From positions 248,001 through 312,000 of the forward strand of contig CAVUSX010000024.1 of assembly GCA_963744275.1 (NCBI GenBank): 64,000 nt of DNA, read 5' to 3'. The notes beneath the pieces are model-generated. The model was not told the DNA's origin. It did no database searches and saw only the letters and a program-made list of their open reading frames with translations. Both the position numbers and the translations under genes were made by a program. Positions 44,317 to 53,305 of this stretch are shown here, piece after piece; positions within the stretch are counted from its first letter, which is position 1; the number at the start of each line of letters is the position of its first letter. This DNA comes from VAZQ01 sp963744275. Its GTDB lineage: Bacteria > Pseudomonadota > Alphaproteobacteria > Rhizobiales > Xanthobacteraceae.

Positions 44317-44670
44317 ATGAAGTTCGCATGCAGCTTGCTGGCGTTGGGCACCGCCCTACTCGCCACCGATGCCTCGGCGCAGGGAATAAACCTGACCGGC
44401 GCCTATCGTTGCGTGGCGTTGTGCCGGGACGGGTTCGTGGGCCAGCCGGCCTTCGTGACGCAGAACGGCTGGAGCCTCAATCTGTTGAACGAGGCCGGAG
44501 AGCCGTCGCGGGCCTGGATCGACTGGTCGGGCCACATCTGGGCCGAAGGCTGGAGCCAGGGCGCGATCTTCTCGCCGGACGGCACGGTCATCCAGTTCGA
44601 CCGCGGCACCGTATGGCAACGGGACCTCACGCCGATCTCCATCGCGCCGGTGGCCAGATCGCGCCGCTGA
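44317..44670 (+). CDS. Small secreted protein (117 residues)
   Basis: ATG at 44317 follows GGGGAGAG. The signal peptide (MKFACSLLALGTALLATDASA) is cleaved before QGINLTG. The mature part reads GAYRCVALCRDGFVGQPAFV, TQNGWSLNLLNEAGEPSRAW and HIWAEGWSQGAIFSPDGTVI. Two cysteines lie close together. The repeated short W/G strands suggest a small beta-barrel. Family not named. Confidence 0.7.
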   Translation: MKFACSLLALGTALLATDASAQGINLTGAYRCVALCRDGFVGQPAFVTQNGWSLNLLNEAGEPSRAWIDWSGHIWAEGWSQGAIFSPDGTVIQFDRGTVWQRDLTPISIAPVARSRR

Positions 44671-44680
44671 TCCGGCAACG

Positions 44681-44708
44681 AAAAAAACGCGGCCCCGGGC
44701 GGGACCGC
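44681..44708 (-). terminator. Intrinsic terminator of the first propeller-cytochrome gene
   Basis: On the minus strand GCGGTCCC and GGGGCCGC form an 8-bp stem (one G-T pair) with loop GCCC, followed by seven Ts after one G. It lies 48 bp beyond the stop of the gene ending at 44756. Confidence 0.7.
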
Positions 44709-44755
44709 GCTTGCGATTTGGCGGCGCCTGATCGCGCCGCAGCTCTTGCATCGGC

Positions 44756-46429
44756 TCAATCGAGCGGCTCGACCTTCACGATCGAGGCGCCGTGATTGTT
44801 GCCGACCCAGAGCGTACCCGGCGTCTTGGAATCGTCGACGAAGACGCGCCGGATGTTGGTCGGGTGCGGCAGCGGATACTCGGTGTACTGACCGCTCTTG
44901 ATGTCGAGGCGCGCCACGTGATCGGTGAGCATGGAGCCGGTCCAGGCCTCGCCGTTGCGGCCGGCCTCGGCGTCATAGGGCGCGCTCCAGGGCGTCGGCA
45001 CCTTCCACTCCGAGATCTTTCCGGTCTTGGGATCGAGCATGCCGATGGCATTGCCGGCGTATTCGGCGAACCAGAGCCGGCCCTCGGCGTCCACGCGCCC
45101 GCGCCGCGGACGCGAGTTCGGGGTCGGCGTCAGGTAGACGGTCGGCAGCTTGGTCTTGGCGTCGATCTTGACGATATTGCCGGCCGCGAAATCGAGCAGA
45201 TAGATGTTGTTGGCCTGGTCGGAATGGAGGCCGTAGGTGCCGATGCGCTTGCCGGTGCGCGGATCCTTGAAGGCGCCGAGATTCTCGAACTTGTTGTCGG
45301 TGAGATCGAGCCGGTAGATGTTGCCGCCGTCCGAGTTCTTGATCCACACCTTGTTGTCGGTCGGCGTTCCCTCGAGCGCGAGATGGCCGAGCTGGCCGGC
45401 GTCGGTGTCCCACTCCTTCGGGGTCGACCACTCACGGAAGGTCTCGGTCTTCTTGTCGAACTTGGCGATGGCGCTCTGATACATCACGCCGACCCAGGGA
45501 TTGTCGTCCTTGTCGAACTCGAGATTGAGCGTTCCGACCGGGAAGCCCTTCTTGGTCTCGGGGATCGGATATTGGGTGACCTTGCCGGTCTTGGGATCCA
45601 TCTTGCCGAGGAACATCTGGCCGAAGTCCGAGTACCAGACGGTGCCCTCGCGATCGAGCGCCACGTCATGCGGCTCGATCCGAGAATTCGGCAGATCGTA
45701 TTCGGTGATGATCACATGGGTGGACTTGCCGGTGAGCCGCGGCAGGGTCTTGAGCGGATAGTTCCAGGTGTCGTGCTGGCTCAGGTTGATGCTGGCGAGC
45801 CATTCGGCGGTCTTCTGGGTGTTGGCGTCGCCGCGACCGACGTCGCGCATCACGTTGCCGACCAGCCGCTGCGGCTTGAGCGGCGTGCTGCCCGGATAGT
45901 AGCCGGCCATGCGCTGGAATATCTGCTTGAACTCGTCTGCGTCGTGGGTCGAGCGCACGATGCGCTCGATGGTGTGGCAGCTGTTGCAATTGAGCAGGAA
46001 CGACTTCTGCGCATCGGTGCCCGGCATGCTCATCATCCATTCGGCGTTGGTGAGCTGGCTCGGCAGGTTGCGGGTGGGATTGAGCTTGATGTCGGCGGTG
46101 GCGGCCTGCCCGGCCGTCACGTCGGCCGCCTTGGGGCCGTCGAGGTCGTAGCCGACCGCCCGCGCGCTCAGCGTGTAGTGCCCGGGCTCGAGCCGCGCCG
46201 CCGGGAAGCTGAATTCGCCCTTGTCGTTGCTGACGACCGAGACCGTGATGGTCGAGCCGTCCTTCTTGGCGCTCACCACCACCCCTTCCATGACCGGCTC
46301 GGCGGCCGAGCTGACCTTGCCCGAGAGCGCGGCCGCGGATTGGGCCGAGGCCGGCGCCGCGAGGCCGAATTGAAGCAGGAGCGCGGCCGTCGCCGCCGTC
46401 GAAGCAAGCAATGCGTTTCGCATTCGCAT
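44756..46429 (-). CDS. Secreted cytochrome / Vgb-type beta-propeller protein, copy 1
   Basis: Start ATG at 46429 follows AAGGG. Order of parts: signal peptide (residues 1-29); carboxypeptidase-regulatory-like beta sandwich (about 35-118, GKVSSAAEPVMEGVVVSAKK); one heme-binding CNSCH at 148-152; then a seven-bladed propeller of the virginiamycin B lyase type (about 215-556). Propeller motifs include DVALDREGTVWYSDFG and NSRPRRGRVDAEGRLWFAEY. 556 residues. Annotated homologues are called Vgb lyases, but the cytochrome motif argues for a periplasmic redox or sensing role. Paralogue directly upstream. Confidence 0.82.
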   Translation of the reverse strand: MRMRNALLASTAATAALLLQFGLAAPASAQSAAALSGKVSSAAEPVMEGVVVSAKKDGSTITVSVVSNDKGEFSFPAARLEPGHYTLSARAVGYDLDGPKAADVTAGQAATADIKLNPTRNLPSQLTNAEWMMSMPGTDAQKSFLLNCNSCHTIERIVRSTHDADEFKQIFQRMAGYYPGSTPLKPQRLVGNVMRDVGRGDANTQKTAEWLASINLSQHDTWNYPLKTLPRLTGKSTHVIITEYDLPNSRIEPHDVALDREGTVWYSDFGQMFLGKMDPKTGKVTQYPIPETKKGFPVGTLNLEFDKDDNPWVGVMYQSAIAKFDKKTETFREWSTPKEWDTDAGQLGHLALEGTPTDNKVWIKNSDGGNIYRLDLTDNKFENLGAFKDPRTGKRIGTYGLHSDQANNIYLLDFAAGNIVKIDAKTKLPTVYLTPTPNSRPRRGRVDAEGRLWFAEYAGNAIGMLDPKTGKISEWKVPTPWSAPYDAEAGRNGEAWTGSMLTDHVARLDIKSGQYTEYPLPHPTNIRRVFVDDSKTPGTLWVGNNHGASIVKVEPLD

Positions 46430-46547
46430 GGCGTTTCCCTTGTGCTTGGAGCTGGTTGAATTCGCACGCGTCGCCGGACCAGCCGGCAAAACCGGTATTT
46501 CCTAGCCTAGACCCGCAGGGCTTTTGCTTCAAGGCGGGTCCGGGACC

Positions 46548-46620
46548 GTAGCCCGCATGAAGCGCTTGCGGAATGCGGGAACGACGATCCCGGATTTCGC
46601 AAGCGCTCCATCCGGGCTAC
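46548..46620. repeat. REP-like imperfect palindrome between the two propeller genes
   Basis: Two 33-bp arms (46548-46580 and 46588-46620) are reverse complements with four mismatches, around a 7-nt loop. The outer GTAGCCC/GGGCTAC ends are typical of palindromic elements scattered in Rhizobiales genomes. Confidence 0.7.
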
Positions 46621-46630
46621 GGGCGACGCC

Positions 46631-48298
46631 TCAGTCCAGCGGCTCGACCTTGACGATCTCGGCCGAGTGATTGCCACCGGCCCAGAACGTGACCGGGGTG
46701 GTCGAGTTGTCGACGAACACGCGCCGCACATTGGTGTTGCGCGGCAGTTGATACTCGGTCGCCTGCCCGCTCTTGGGATCGAGCCGCACCACCCGGTCGG
46801 TGGACATGCCGGCGGTCCACAATTCCCCGTTCTTGTCCGGCATCACGTCGTACGGATAGGTGAACGCCGTCGGCAGCGGCCATTCGGTGAATTTCTCGGT
46901 CTTGGTGTCGAGCATGGCGAGCTTGTTGGCGCGATATTCGGTGAACCACAGCCGGTCCTCTCGGTCCATGTAGCCGCGGCGCGGATTGGAGTTCGGGGTC
47001 GGCGTCTTGAACAGGGTGATCTGGCCGCTCTTGGCGTCGATCTTGCCGACCAGATCGGCGCTGAAATCGAAGAAGAACAGGTTGTTCTGCGAATCGGCCT
47101 TGATGCCGTAGACGCTGTGGTCCTGCCCTCTCGCCAGGTCCTTGTAGGGGGCGAATGTGTCGAACTTCATCGAGGCGAGATCGAGCCGGTGGACGCCGGG
47201 AATTTCGACCGAGTTCATCCAGACCTTGCCGTCGACGTCGGCCGAGGAGGGCATCACCATGGCCTGCTGCGCGGCCTTGGTGTTGATGTCGGCGGGCAGC
47301 GGAATCATGGTGAACTGCTCGGTCTTGGGATCGAATTTCGCGATGCCGGCCTGCAGCATCAGGCCGATCCAGAGATTGCCGGCCTTGTCGAACTCGATGT
47401 CGAGATTTCCGGGCGGCTCCTCGGCTTTGAGGATGGGCACCGGATATTCGGTCGCCTTGCCGGTCTTGGGGTCGAGCTTGCCGATGAACTGATGGCCGAA
47501 ATCCGAGTACCAAGGCGTGCCGTCCCGATCCAGGATCACGTCATGGGGCATCGCGGTCGGGCGCGGCAGATCGTATTCGGTGATGATCACATGGGTGGAG
47601 CGGCCCTTGAGCCGCGGCAGCGTCTTGAGCGGATAGGACCAGATCTCCTGCTGGCTCAGATTGATGCTGGCGATATAGTCCGCGCGCGGCCGCAGCCGGC
47701 CGCTGGGGATGTCCATGCTGCGCCCGTCCAGCCGCTTGTGCGGCTCGAGCGGCGTGGTGCCGGGCGAATAGCTCGCCATGCGCGCGAGCACCCCGGTCAG
47801 CGCGTCCGCGTCGTAGGTCGACTTGAACGGCCGCTCGAGCGTGTGGCAGCTGGTGCAGCGGTCGAGCATGTTCTTCTGCTCGATGGTGCCGGGCGCGCTC
47901 ATCAGCCATTCGCTGCTGGTGAGCTGGGCCGCGATGTTCTTGGCCTTGCGCAGCGTGATGGCGACCGGCGCGGCTGGCGCACCGACATCGACCGTCTTGG
48001 GACCGTCGAGCTCGTAGCCGGCCGCGCGGATGCGCAGCGTATAGGAGCCGGGCTCGAGCCTGCCGGGTGGGAAGCCAAAATGGCCCTGCGCATCGCTGAT
48101 CACCGAAACCGTGATGGTGGAGCCGGCCTTCTTGGCGCTCACCACCACGCCTTCCATGGCGCCCTCCTCGGCGGAGGTCACCTGCCCGCCCAGCGCTACG
48201 GCGGATTGCGCGGCGGCGGTGGACCAAGGAGTGCCGGCGGCCGTGAGCGTGAGGGTCACGGCGGCGGTGGTCGCGAGCAACAGGCGTTGGATTTTCAT
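46631..48298 (-). CDS. Secreted cytochrome / Vgb-type beta-propeller protein, copy 2
   Basis: Tandem paralogue of the gene at 44756, with the same architecture. The parts are a signal peptide, a regulatory-like domain (GGQVTSAEEGAMEGVVVSAK), a single CTSCH heme motif (about residue 150) and a propeller ending VRRVFVDNSTTPVTFWAGGN. Start at 48298 follows GGGAGG at six bases. 555 residues. The two copies differ throughout, so the duplication is old, yet both keep the heme motif and propeller termini (HSAEIVKVEPLD here, GASIVKVEPLD in copy 1). Confidence 0.82.
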   Translation of the reverse strand: MKIQRLLLATTAAVTLTLTAAGTPWSTAAAQSAVALGGQVTSAEEGAMEGVVVSAKKAGSTITVSVISDAQGHFGFPPGRLEPGSYTLRIRAAGYELDGPKTVDVGAPAAPVAITLRKAKNIAAQLTSSEWLMSAPGTIEQKNMLDRCTSCHTLERPFKSTYDADALTGVLARMASYSPGTTPLEPHKRLDGRSMDIPSGRLRPRADYIASINLSQQEIWSYPLKTLPRLKGRSTHVIITEYDLPRPTAMPHDVILDRDGTPWYSDFGHQFIGKLDPKTGKATEYPVPILKAEEPPGNLDIEFDKAGNLWIGLMLQAGIAKFDPKTEQFTMIPLPADINTKAAQQAMVMPSSADVDGKVWMNSVEIPGVHRLDLASMKFDTFAPYKDLARGQDHSVYGIKADSQNNLFFFDFSADLVGKIDAKSGQITLFKTPTPNSNPRRGYMDREDRLWFTEYRANKLAMLDTKTEKFTEWPLPTAFTYPYDVMPDKNGELWTAGMSTDRVVRLDPKSGQATEYQLPRNTNVRRVFVDNSTTPVTFWAGGNHSAEIVKVEPLD

Positions 48299-48561
48299 GG
48301 GCATCCTCCCGGGTCGGGCGCATGTGAAGTTGCAAGCCTCCAGCGCGACTTATTGCGGGAAGCGTAGACCTCGACCCGAATCCGCGCAAGGCCGAATGGC
48401 TGACCATCAGGATGCACATTCAGCCGGGGAATTATAGCATCGATGGGTACGGCTCGGGCTAAAGCAGACATTGGCGTTGCAGACGGGATTACTGGCACTG
48501 AATACTGTCAGTGAATCATCATGCCGTTCGCGAGGATGGCCCGATCACCGAGCGGTGATTC

Positions 48562-48897
48562 CTATTTCGGGTGAAGCGTGGGGTTGCCCGGTCCCCGGTT
48601 GGGACCGCGGGGATCGTTGCCGCTCGTGGCACCCTGCGATGGAAACGCGCACGTACCATGCGTCGCATGACCGCATCCCACAGCAGGACGATGCGCGATG
48701 GAGCCGCCCGCCGAATTGCCGCCCTGGCTGGCAGAATTGCCGCCCTGGGTGGCGGAATTGCCGCCCTGGGTGCCAGAATTGCCGGATGTCTTCACCTGAC
48801 TTGGGCCGCCGCCACCCTTCGCCATGACGGGACTACCGCTCAACGTCAATGCCACTGAAATCGCGAGGAACGAAAAGCCTTTCGAGATTGTCGTCAT
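48562..48897 (-). CDS. Secreted Gly/Asn/Gln-rich repeat protein
   Basis: Signal peptide (MTTISKGFSFLAISVALTLS to VMA) then GGGGPSQVKTSGNSGTQGGN and three to four seven-residue units of the type QGGNSA(T/S). After the repeats come two cysteines (VGCGHATHGTCAF) and a GPNRGPGNP tail. 111 residues. The repeat is visible in DNA as 21-bp units (48716-48783). It looks like a small extracellular or cell-surface protein; role unknown. Confidence 0.65.
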   Translation of the reverse strand: MTTISKGFSFLAISVALTLSGSPVMAKGGGGPSQVKTSGNSGTQGGNSATQGGNSASQGGNSAGGSIAHRPAVGCGHATHGTCAFPSQGATSGNDPRGPNRGPGNPTLHPK

Positions 48898-48949
48898 AAC
48901 CGTTTCCTCTATCCTTTGCCGATCACTGACATTAAATCATGACGCCGTT

Positions 48950-49225
48950 CGGACCCCGATGCGGTCCACGGCACGGCGGCTGGTCGGCCTTGGGGGGACA
49001 CCCTCCCCAGCCGGGGTGCAATTTGCAGTAGGGGTAGGGGACGTATCTGCTCCGGTTCCCGCCGGCGCCTGAGGGGGCGGCGGAAGTGCCGGATGTCTTG
49101 CACCGGGGTTGGTCGCATTAGGCTTGGGCCGACACCGTTGACTTCGCCAAGACGAGGCTACAGCTCAACGGTCAACACCACTGAGATCGCGAGGATCGCA
49201 TCACCACCTTCGACATTGCCTTCAT
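48950..49225 (-). pseudogene. Decayed paralogue of the Gly/Asn/Gln-rich protein
   Basis: From the ATG at 49225 the DNA resembles the 5' part of the 48562-48897 gene (MKAMSKVVMRSS against MTTISKGF; shared TGCCGGATGTCTT on the plus strand), but stops and shifts appear after about 16 codons. The 3' end reads in another frame as CKLHPGWGGCPPKADQPPC, then RGPHRGPNGVMI. I interpret it as a degenerate tandem copy; an unrelated short gene for the C-terminal part cannot be excluded. Confidence 0.5.
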
Positions 49226-49331
49226 AACTGTTTCCTTTATCTGCGGTCGACACGGCGTCGATGCCTGTCGTCGGCGTTATCCGATCAGTCACGCTGAATC
49301 ATCATGCCGTTCGGAGCCCTATGCGGTCCTA

Positions 49332-49772
49332 CTAATGTCTGCGTCCCTGCCCGCCGCCAGAGTCGTTCTTGCGAAGCAAGATCACGGGAGCGTTGGTGGT
49401 CTTATTTGGATTGCTGAGGCCGACCGGATTGACTGGTGTGACCGGACGAGGCGTACGCGTCGGCTCGCCCACAGTCGTCGGCGGGTGCGGATTGCGCAAG
49501 GTACAGTGTATTCCACGACAAGGCGGCGGCGGGGTCTGCTGCTTTGTTGTGCTGCCGCCAGCCATGCAGTCGTTAAAGTCAAGTCTGCATTGATTATAGC
49601 AAGCTTCGCTTTGATCGCCATTATTGCAACTACCATAGCAACCGCGCTTGATGGCGCTGCAAACGATACGGTTCAAATTGGCGAAACTATCCGTCGGCAA
49701 TAACACTGCTCCCAACGAGCAGCAGATCGCGACTAACGCAAATCGGTTCATCTTGCTGCATGATTTTATCAT
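49332..49772 (-). CDS. Small secreted Cys-rich protein, copy 1
   Basis: ATG at 49772; signal peptide MIKSCSKMNRFALVAICCSL to about SFA. The mature N-terminus has six cysteines in CSAIKRGCYGSCNN and CYNQCRLDFNDC, spaced in CxxxC/CxxxxxxC fashion. A proline-rich linker with CRGIHCTLRNPHPPTT follows. The C-terminal 27 residues (SNPNKTTNAPVILLRKNDSG, then GGQGRRH) are identical to copy 2. 146 residues. Looks like a disulfide-stabilised secreted peptide; function unknown. Confidence 0.72.
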   Translation of the reverse strand: MIKSCSKMNRFALVAICCSLGAVLLPTDSFANLNRIVCSAIKRGCYGSCNNGDQSEACYNQCRLDFNDCMAGGSTTKQQTPPPPCRGIHCTLRNPHPPTTVGEPTRTPRPVTPVNPVGLSNPNKTTNAPVILLRKNDSGGGQGRRH

Positions 49773-49929
49773 AGTGTTGCCCCACTTGCTGCCGTTGCGG
49801 GCTTCTTTAAAGTCCCGAATGAAATTCCAAAGCGCATGACGGACGATGACACTGGTGTATTTGGGTAGCGCGCTTTTGCGGGCCGCATGACTGGCAGAAA
49901 TCAGAGCACCCGGACGATGCCGAATTCCG

Positions 49930-50367
49930 TTAATGCCGACGTCCCTGACCGCCGCCAGAGTCGTTCTTGCGGAGTAAGATAACCGGAGCGTTGGTGGTCT
50001 TATTTGGATTGCTGACGCCGACGGGCTTGACTGGCTTGACCGGAGGAAGCCTACGCGTTGGCGGGCCCACAGTCGTCGGCGGATGCGGATTGCGCAAGGA
50101 ACAGTGTATTCCACGACAAGGCTGAGGCGGAGTTTGTTGTTTAGTTAGGGGCCCTGGGTTGCTGCAAGCAACATAGTCGTTATCACATTTATTATAACAT
50201 TCTTCTTTGCCGCCAAGTAAGCCACATTTGTCTATACAGCCGCGATTGATGGCCCTACAAGCGATATCGTTCAAGTCGGCAAAACTCTCTGTAGGCAACA
50301 GTGTGCTCAGTGTGCTGCAGACCGCTGCGATCGCAAGCTTGTTCGCCTTGACGCTGATTTTTATCAT
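49930..50367 (-). CDS. Small secreted Cys-rich protein, copy 2
   Basis: ATG at 50367 follows GGGGGCAGCAGG. Signal peptide MIKISVKANKLAIAAVCSTL to about SFA, then the same cysteine layout (CRAINRGCIDKCGL, CYNKCDNDYVAC), CRGIHCSLRNPHPPTT and the identical C-terminal 27 residues. 145 residues. Mature N-termini differ from copy 1 while the 3' ends are nearly identical at DNA level, which suggests recent conversion or selection on the tail. Confidence 0.72.
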   Translation of the reverse strand: MIKISVKANKLAIAAVCSTLSTLLPTESFADLNDIACRAINRGCIDKCGLLGGKEECYNKCDNDYVACSNPGPLTKQQTPPQPCRGIHCSLRNPHPPTTVGPPTRRLPPVKPVKPVGVSNPNKTTNAPVILLRKNDSGGGQGRRH

Positions 50368-50566
50368 CCTGCTGCCCCCTTGCCGGGTAACCGCCCGGAT
50401 CTCGGCATAAATCCCGAAGATGGGAAATCTTCGTTCAGGCGTCCGCTGCCACGAGGCGAGTCCTCAAGCTTACCGCCGCGTGCGGGTGTGCCGCGTCTCC
50501 CGATCGGGAGACCCCCAGCTCGTATATGACGGGAATGCTCTGCCGGTACCCGCCGGCTCGGAATAA

Positions 50567-51702
50567 TCAGCCCAGCAGCGGGTTGGTGTAGCCGGCAAAG
50601 ATCTTGACCAGATCCGCCTGCCGGCGCGCCCCGGTCTTCTCAAAAAGACGCTTGAGATGGGTTTTGACCGTGCCCTCACCGATGCCGAGCGCCTCGGCGA
50701 CCTGCGGCGCGCCGCCGACCTCCACGATAGCCAGCAGCACGCGCACCTCCATCGCCGTCAACCGGTATGTCTTGGCAATTGACCTCGGGCGGGGAGCGCG
50801 TGGCCAAAGCCGCTTTTTGCACGAACAGGACTGCCGCGGCCGCATAGCTCACGCCGGCGCCGCGGCGCGCGCCCGACGAGAGCGGCAGGACGTGAGCGAC
50901 ATAATGCTCGCCGTCGCGCGCGACCAGCGGCACGGCCACGCCCCTGACGCCAATCGCCGCATCGCCGCTCGCGGCAGCCGGAAAGGTGTCCTGCAACGCA
51001 CGGTTGGCGTCCGGATCGCTCGCGACGATCCGGCCGAGCGGCGCGCGCAAGATATTGCCGTCGGCAATCATGGCTTGGCCCGCAGCGTTGGCGTGGGTAA
51101 TGCGACCGGTCGAATCCACGAACAGCATGCCTGCGCTCAGCCCATCGAGTGCGTCGGCGAACGTCGCGGCTTGCGCCGTTTTGAACTCGATGAGCTTTCC
51201 GATCAGCACGGCACGGCGATAGGTGCGGAACCAGGAGCCGCATCCGCTCGCGCGCCGGTTCGTCGGCGAGACCTTCGCGCTCATGGCGAAACACAGCGAA
51301 ACCTGCGTGGCCTTCGGACGTTCTGTCGAGATAGACGCAGACGTTGTCGATCCAGCCCTGCGGCCGGATCCACTCCTTATAGAAACGCGATTGCAGAAAC
51401 TCGGCATGCGACATGACGGTCGAGGTGCTGAAGACTTCACCGACGTCGAGCACGAAATAGGTGCCGAACATGGGGTCCATCGTCATGTATTTTTCGAGAT
51501 AGAGTCGTCGATAATCCGGGTCGGTGCCGAACTCGTAATATATGTTTCCACTCCGTCGGGATGAATCATGCGCGAACAGGCCGCAAGACGATCCGCCGAC
51601 GAAGGCTCCGATCCTGGGCAAAACGGCGTTCCAGGCACCAGGATTCAATGCCGCATCGTAAATCCCGCCGATCAGCGGGAGCAAGGTTTTGTCCGGATCC
51701 AT
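50567..51702 (-). CDS. LuxR-type transcriptional regulator (two frameshifts)
   Basis: From ATG at 51702 (MDPDKTLLPLIGGIYDAALN) an N-terminal sensor region runs to ERMRLLVPHL. After a one-base shift near 51220 it continues as RRAVLIGKLIEFKTAQAATF with a PAS-like core (MLFVDSTGRITHANAAGQAM). After a second shift near 50779 it ends in a LuxR HTH: YRLTAMEVRVLLAIVEVGGA, then EALGIGEGTVKTHLKRLFEK. Removing one base at each site restores about 378 residues. The HTH is the GerE type with the usual VKTHL recognition helix. It is divergent from the tctC gene and may control it; the signal is unknown. Confidence 0.8.
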
Positions 51703-52035
51703 GCGCAGGCGCCCCCCAGGCATCCGGCCGAAGCTAACATATTGCCGTTGCAGATGTGGTGCTCAAATCAATCAAGGTTGCGCCGTCTCAGTTGGCGGCT
51801 TCTTTCGCATTAAGCCATGACGAATTTCCGCTCTTGATGCTTTGGGCCGCGCAGGCATCCGCCACCCTGAAATTATTCAGGCACGGCGCGCGGCGCGGAC
51901 ACGAGCGCCAGCCCAATTCCACAGCAGGCCGGCGAGCCCCGGTTCAGGGGGATATGCGCGCTTTCCATCATTTCCAAGCCGCCGGCGCCGTGGCATATTG
52001 CAATCGATCCCGCCAAAACGCCGGAGCGAGCAACG
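51703..52035. other. Divergent regulatory region between the LuxR gene and tctC
   Basis: About 330 bp with no gene. CCTGAA-ATTA-TTCAGG (51866-51881) is a short inverted repeat that could be an operator. The tctC ribosome binding site GGAGCGAG lies just before its ATG. Confidence 0.45.
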
Positions 52036-53068
52036 ATGTACGCGAAAATTCTGATTCGATCGGTGCGGCCGGCCGTGCTCGCGCTGGCGGCCGTTCTGGC
52101 TCTCGCTCGCGCCGGCGCGCGCCGACGATCCGTTCTACAAGGGCAAGACCATCTCGCTCATCATCGCCTCCAACACCTCCGGCGGCTACGACACCTATGG
52201 CCGCATCCTGGCGCGCCATCTGCCGAGCCATCTCGCCGGCAATCCGACCATCGTGCCGCAGAACATGCCGGGCGCCGGCGGCATCCGGGCCGCCAACTAT
52301 CTCTACAGCGTCGCCCCCAAGGACGGGACCGTGTTCGGCATCTTCGACCAGGCGATGTTCCTGGATCAGCTCCTGGGAATTCCAGGGCTGCGCGGCGACG
52401 TGCGGCAATTCAACTGGATCGGCCGCCTGGTGAGCAACAGCTCGGTGCTGTTCGCCTGGCATACCGCCGCGGTCAAGAAGATCGAGGATGCCTTCACGCA
52501 CGAATTGATCGTGGCCGCGCCCGGCTCCAACTCGCGGCTCAACTGGACCGCGCTCAATGCGCTCACCGGAACCAAGCTCAAGCTCCTGACCGGCTACGAG
52601 GGCCCCGCCACCGCCAAGATCGCCATGGAGCGCGGCGAGGTCGAGGCCTTGAGCCTGCCCTGGGGCGTGCTGCGGGAGGAAAATCCCGAATGGCTGAGCG
52701 AGAAGAAGATCAACCTCCTGCTGCAGACCGGCCTCGAGAAGAACGCCGGCCTGCCCGACCTGCCGCGCATGATCGATCTCGCCAAGAACGACGATGACCG
52801 CAAGGTGCTCGAGATCTTCGCCTCCCCGTCCTTGGTCGGCCGTTCCTTCGCGGCGCCGCCCGGGCTGCCGAAGGAGCGCATCGAGGAATTGCGCACCGCC
52901 TTCATGGCCATGGTGAAGGACCCCGACTTCCTGGCCGAGGTCGCCAAGCTCAATTTCGATCTCGATCCGCTCTCCGGCGCCGACCTGCAGGACTTTTTCC
53001 TCAAGGCCGAGTACGCGCCCGCGCTGATCGACAAGGCGAAGGCGGTGGCCAAGCTCGCCGAGCATTGA
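52036..53068 (+). CDS. TctC-type tripartite transporter substrate-binding protein (frameshift in signal peptide)
   Basis: A periplasmic receptor for carboxylates. The ATG at 52036 begins a signal peptide (MYAKILIRSVRPAVLALAAV). Within it, a one-base excess near 52105-52110 shifts the frame; removing it gives LALAAPARA-DDPFYKGKTI. The mature protein reads SGGYDTYGRILARHLPSHLA, PTIVPQNMPGAGGIRAANYL and DGTVFGIFDQAMFLDQL, all standard for the Bug/TctC family. About 343 residues. The 3' end and following bases recur at 57821-57870. A matching permease lies at 39.7 kb, not adjacent. Confidence 0.85.
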
Positions 53069-53305
53069 AATATCGACGAGCGTCTCTTGACGCGCCCTTC
53101 CCTCGAAGAGGTCGTCGCGGCCAAGCGATGCCCCCCAATCAGTAGAGCCATCTCTTGGGGGCAGCGGGGATCACGGTAGCTTGGGCCGCGCGCCGCCGGC
53201 GCGGTTGTGAAACTCAGCTGCAAGAGGATGTCATGAAAGCGCTCATGGCCACGAAATCGGTCGATGTGGCGCGAGCAGGCGCTCTCGGCACCTGGGTACC
53301 CTGAA

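Noticed and set aside
44756..48298. Calling the propeller proteins streptogramin (virginiamycin B) lyases
   Set aside because: Signal peptide, heme CxxCH and an N-terminal regulatory-like domain are not part of the resistance enzyme; only the propeller fold is shared.
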